A stretch of DNA of 64,000 nt. Origin: Methylotenera versatilis 79. Its GTDB lineage: Bacteria > Pseudomonadota > Gammaproteobacteria > Burkholderiales > Methylophilaceae. A model generated the notes under the pieces. That model was not told where the DNA came from. It saw only the letters and a program-made list of their open reading frames with translations, and did no database searches. A program made the position numbers and the translations under genes. The DNA lies in the NCBI RefSeq assembly GCF_000384375.1, contig NZ_ARVX01000001.1:372001-436000 (forward strand), in the 5' to 3' direction. The first letter of the stretch is position 1. Each line of letters begins with the position of its first letter. Of this stretch, positions 62,767 through 64,000 are shown piece after piece.

Positions 62767-62825
62767 ACGCTTAGAATTGTTGTACACTGTGCTTAAGACA
62801 CTGTAGTCATGAGGAATCAAAGCAT

Positions 62826-64000
62826 ATGCTAAAACGATTATTGCGCACAAAACCTGTCGAAAATCATGCCAATAGTGGCCTTAAAAAGTGTTTAAGTGCC
62901 TTTGATTTAGCCTTATTAGGTATCGGTTGCGCCATCGGCACCGGTATTTTTGTCTTAACAGGCCTTGCCGCCGCTACTCAATCTGGTCCCGCTGTCGTTT
63001 TATCCTTTGTATTTGCAGGCATTGCCAGCGCTTTTGCAGCGCTGGCTTATGCAGAATTAGCTGCTTCAGTCGGCGGCTCTGGCAGTGCTTATGGTTATAG
63101 CTACGTTGCCTTTGGCGAATTAATCGCTTGGGTAATAGGTTGGATTCTATTGCTTGAATACGGTGTGGGTGCCGCTGCGGTCGCAAATGGTTGGTCTGGT
63201 TATTTTATTAATACACTCGCCAATTTTAACCTGCATTTGCCTGAGTCTTTAACTAAAGCGCCAATGCTAGGTGGCATTATCAATCTGCCTGCTTTTGCCA
63301 TCATTTGGCTATTGATTATATTATTGATTATCGGCGTAAAAGAAAGTGCACGTTTTAACAATATTATTGTTGTCATCAAGTTAAGTACGATTGGCATTTT
63401 TATAGCACTAGCAAGCGCGCACATTAACACAGATAACTGGCATCCTTTTACTCCATTTGGCTGGTTCAGCACTTTAGAAAATGGCAAAAACATCGGTGTA
63501 TTCGCAGGCGCATCTTTAGTATTTTTTGCTTATTTTGGATTTGATGCAGTATCAACAGCGGCAGAAGAAGCTAAAAATCCACAGCGCGACTTACCCATTG
63601 GCTTACTGGCATCATTAACATTTTGCACCACCATCTATATCATCGTTTCCGCAGTTCTCACTGGCGTTGTGCCATATACAGAACTCAATACATCTTCACC
63701 TGTTGCGTATGCATTATTTAAACTTGGCTACACTTGGTCGTCCACCTTGGTTGCCACTGGCGTTTTAGCTGGATTAATTACCGTGTTATTAGTTTTACTG
63801 TATGGTCTTACGCGGATTTTATTCGCCATGAGCCGCGATGGATTAATATCGCCCATCTTCTCAAAAGTGAATCCAGACAGACAAACCCCCACGCGCATCA
63901 TATTAATGTGCGGCGTGGTGGTGTCTTTAGTCGCGGGGTTCTTCCCTTTGGGTGAGTTGGCAGAGACAGTGAATATCGGCACCTTAGCCGCATTTGTCAT
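62826..64000 (+). CDS. APC-family amino-acid permease (3' end outside window)
   Basis: At least 391 residues are visible, in frame to the right edge. They show the APC superfamily pattern of ten or more helices, with GIGCAIGTGIFVLTGLAA near the first helix, the substrate/Na-site motif SGSAYGYSYVAFGELIAWVIGW and FFAYFGFDAVSTAAEEAKNPQRDLPIG in the middle. This is the CAT/YhdG-like branch (cationic amino acid or related amino acid permease). Substrate is not determinable. A GAGGAAT ribosome-binding site precedes the ATG, and a direct repeat of ACACTGT (62784 and 62798) lies in the promoter region. Confidence 0.9.
   Translation, partial: MLKRLLRTKPVENHANSGLKKCLSAFDLALLGIGCAIGTGIFVLTGLAAATQSGPAVVLSFVFAGIASAFAALAYAELAASVGGSGSAYGYSYVAFGELIAWVIGWILLLEYGVGAAAVANGWSGYFINTLANFNLHLPESLTKAPMLGGIINLPAFAIIWLLIILLIIGVKESARFNNIIVVIKLSTIGIFIALASAHINTDNWHPFTPFGWFSTLENGKNIGVFAGASLVFFAYFGFDAVSTAAEEAKNPQRDLPIGLLASLTFCTTIYIIVSAVLTGVVPYTELNTSSPVAYALFKLGYTWSSTLVATGVLAGLITVLLVLLYGLTRILFAMSRDGLISPIFSKVNPDRQTPTRIILMCGVVVSLVAGFFPLGELAETVNIGTLAAFV

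Overview
This is an ordinary chromosomal core segment of a betaproteobacterium, most likely a methylotroph of the family Methylophilaceae (Methylotenera or Methylophilus-like). The assignment is inference. It rests on the AT-leaning but even composition and on protein types typical of Betaproteobacteria: a DUF3683-containing FAD oxidoreductase, a BPSS1780-type membrane protein, DUF2782, DUF2322 and DUF2244 proteins, a twin-transmembrane protein beside SURF1, and a dusB-fis pair. There is no transposase, integrase, phage gene or CRISPR array, and no stretch of clearly foreign codon use.

Layout. 1-3.3 kb: the 3' part of a large FAD oxidoreductase is off the left edge, followed by a TlpA-like thioredoxin and HemJ. 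3.4-9.2 kb: an unknown one-helix membrane protein, a TetR regulator, a PfkB kinase, a SlyB-like lipoprotein, an ornithine-lipid type acyltransferase pair (OlsB/OlsA-like) and ApaH. 9.3-19 kb: a nearly complete aa3/caa3 cytochrome c oxidase biogenesis locus: cytochrome c5, heme O and heme A synthases, a Sco-like membrane protein, SURF1, twin-TM protein, CoxC, Cox11/CtaG, a 37-residue oxidase protein, CoxA and a CoxB-cytochrome c fusion. tRNA-Arg(CCG) lies within it and tRNA-Leu(CAA) at its edge. 19.2-24.6 kb: queA, an unknown exported protein, a DUF1097 membrane protein, a lytic transglycosylase and proS. 24.8-31.1 kb: a LemA/TPM operon, then the tightly overlapped operon yoaA-arfB-tsaB-rimI-(HolD-like). 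31.2-44.4 kb: assorted envelope, redox and housekeeping genes (NlpC/P60 peptidase, bacterioferritin, CtpA protease, Coq7, OsmC, FKBP, a VPLPA-CTERM exported protein, DacB, BioA, phospholipase A, Tas). 44.5-48 kb: groESL under a CIRCE element, ung, and a probable small RNA. 48-64 kb: uvrD, thrB, a LOG protein, polA, a CinA-like protein, dusB-fis-purH-purD, hemF and an amino-acid permease running off the right edge.

How the genes fit together. HemJ, HemF, CtaB and CtaA provide heme O/A for the terminal oxidase, whose subunits and copper/heme assembly factors are encoded next to them. The yoaA-tsaB-rimI operon ends in a degenerate glycosylase-fold protein that resembles the replicase psi subunit. 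In E. coli the YoaA helicase and psi both bind the chi subunit, so their co-occurrence here is suggestive.

The most interesting non-gene signals are a structured, intrinsically terminated RNA on the minus strand between ung and uvrD with an anti-Shine-Dalgarno loop; a perfect hairpin enclosing the ribosome-binding region of the olsB-like gene; mutually exclusive pairings in the leader of the DUF1097 gene; promoter -10 boxes placed so that tlpA, tetR and uvrD messages would be leaderless; and a REP-like palindromic element upstream of the FKBP gene.
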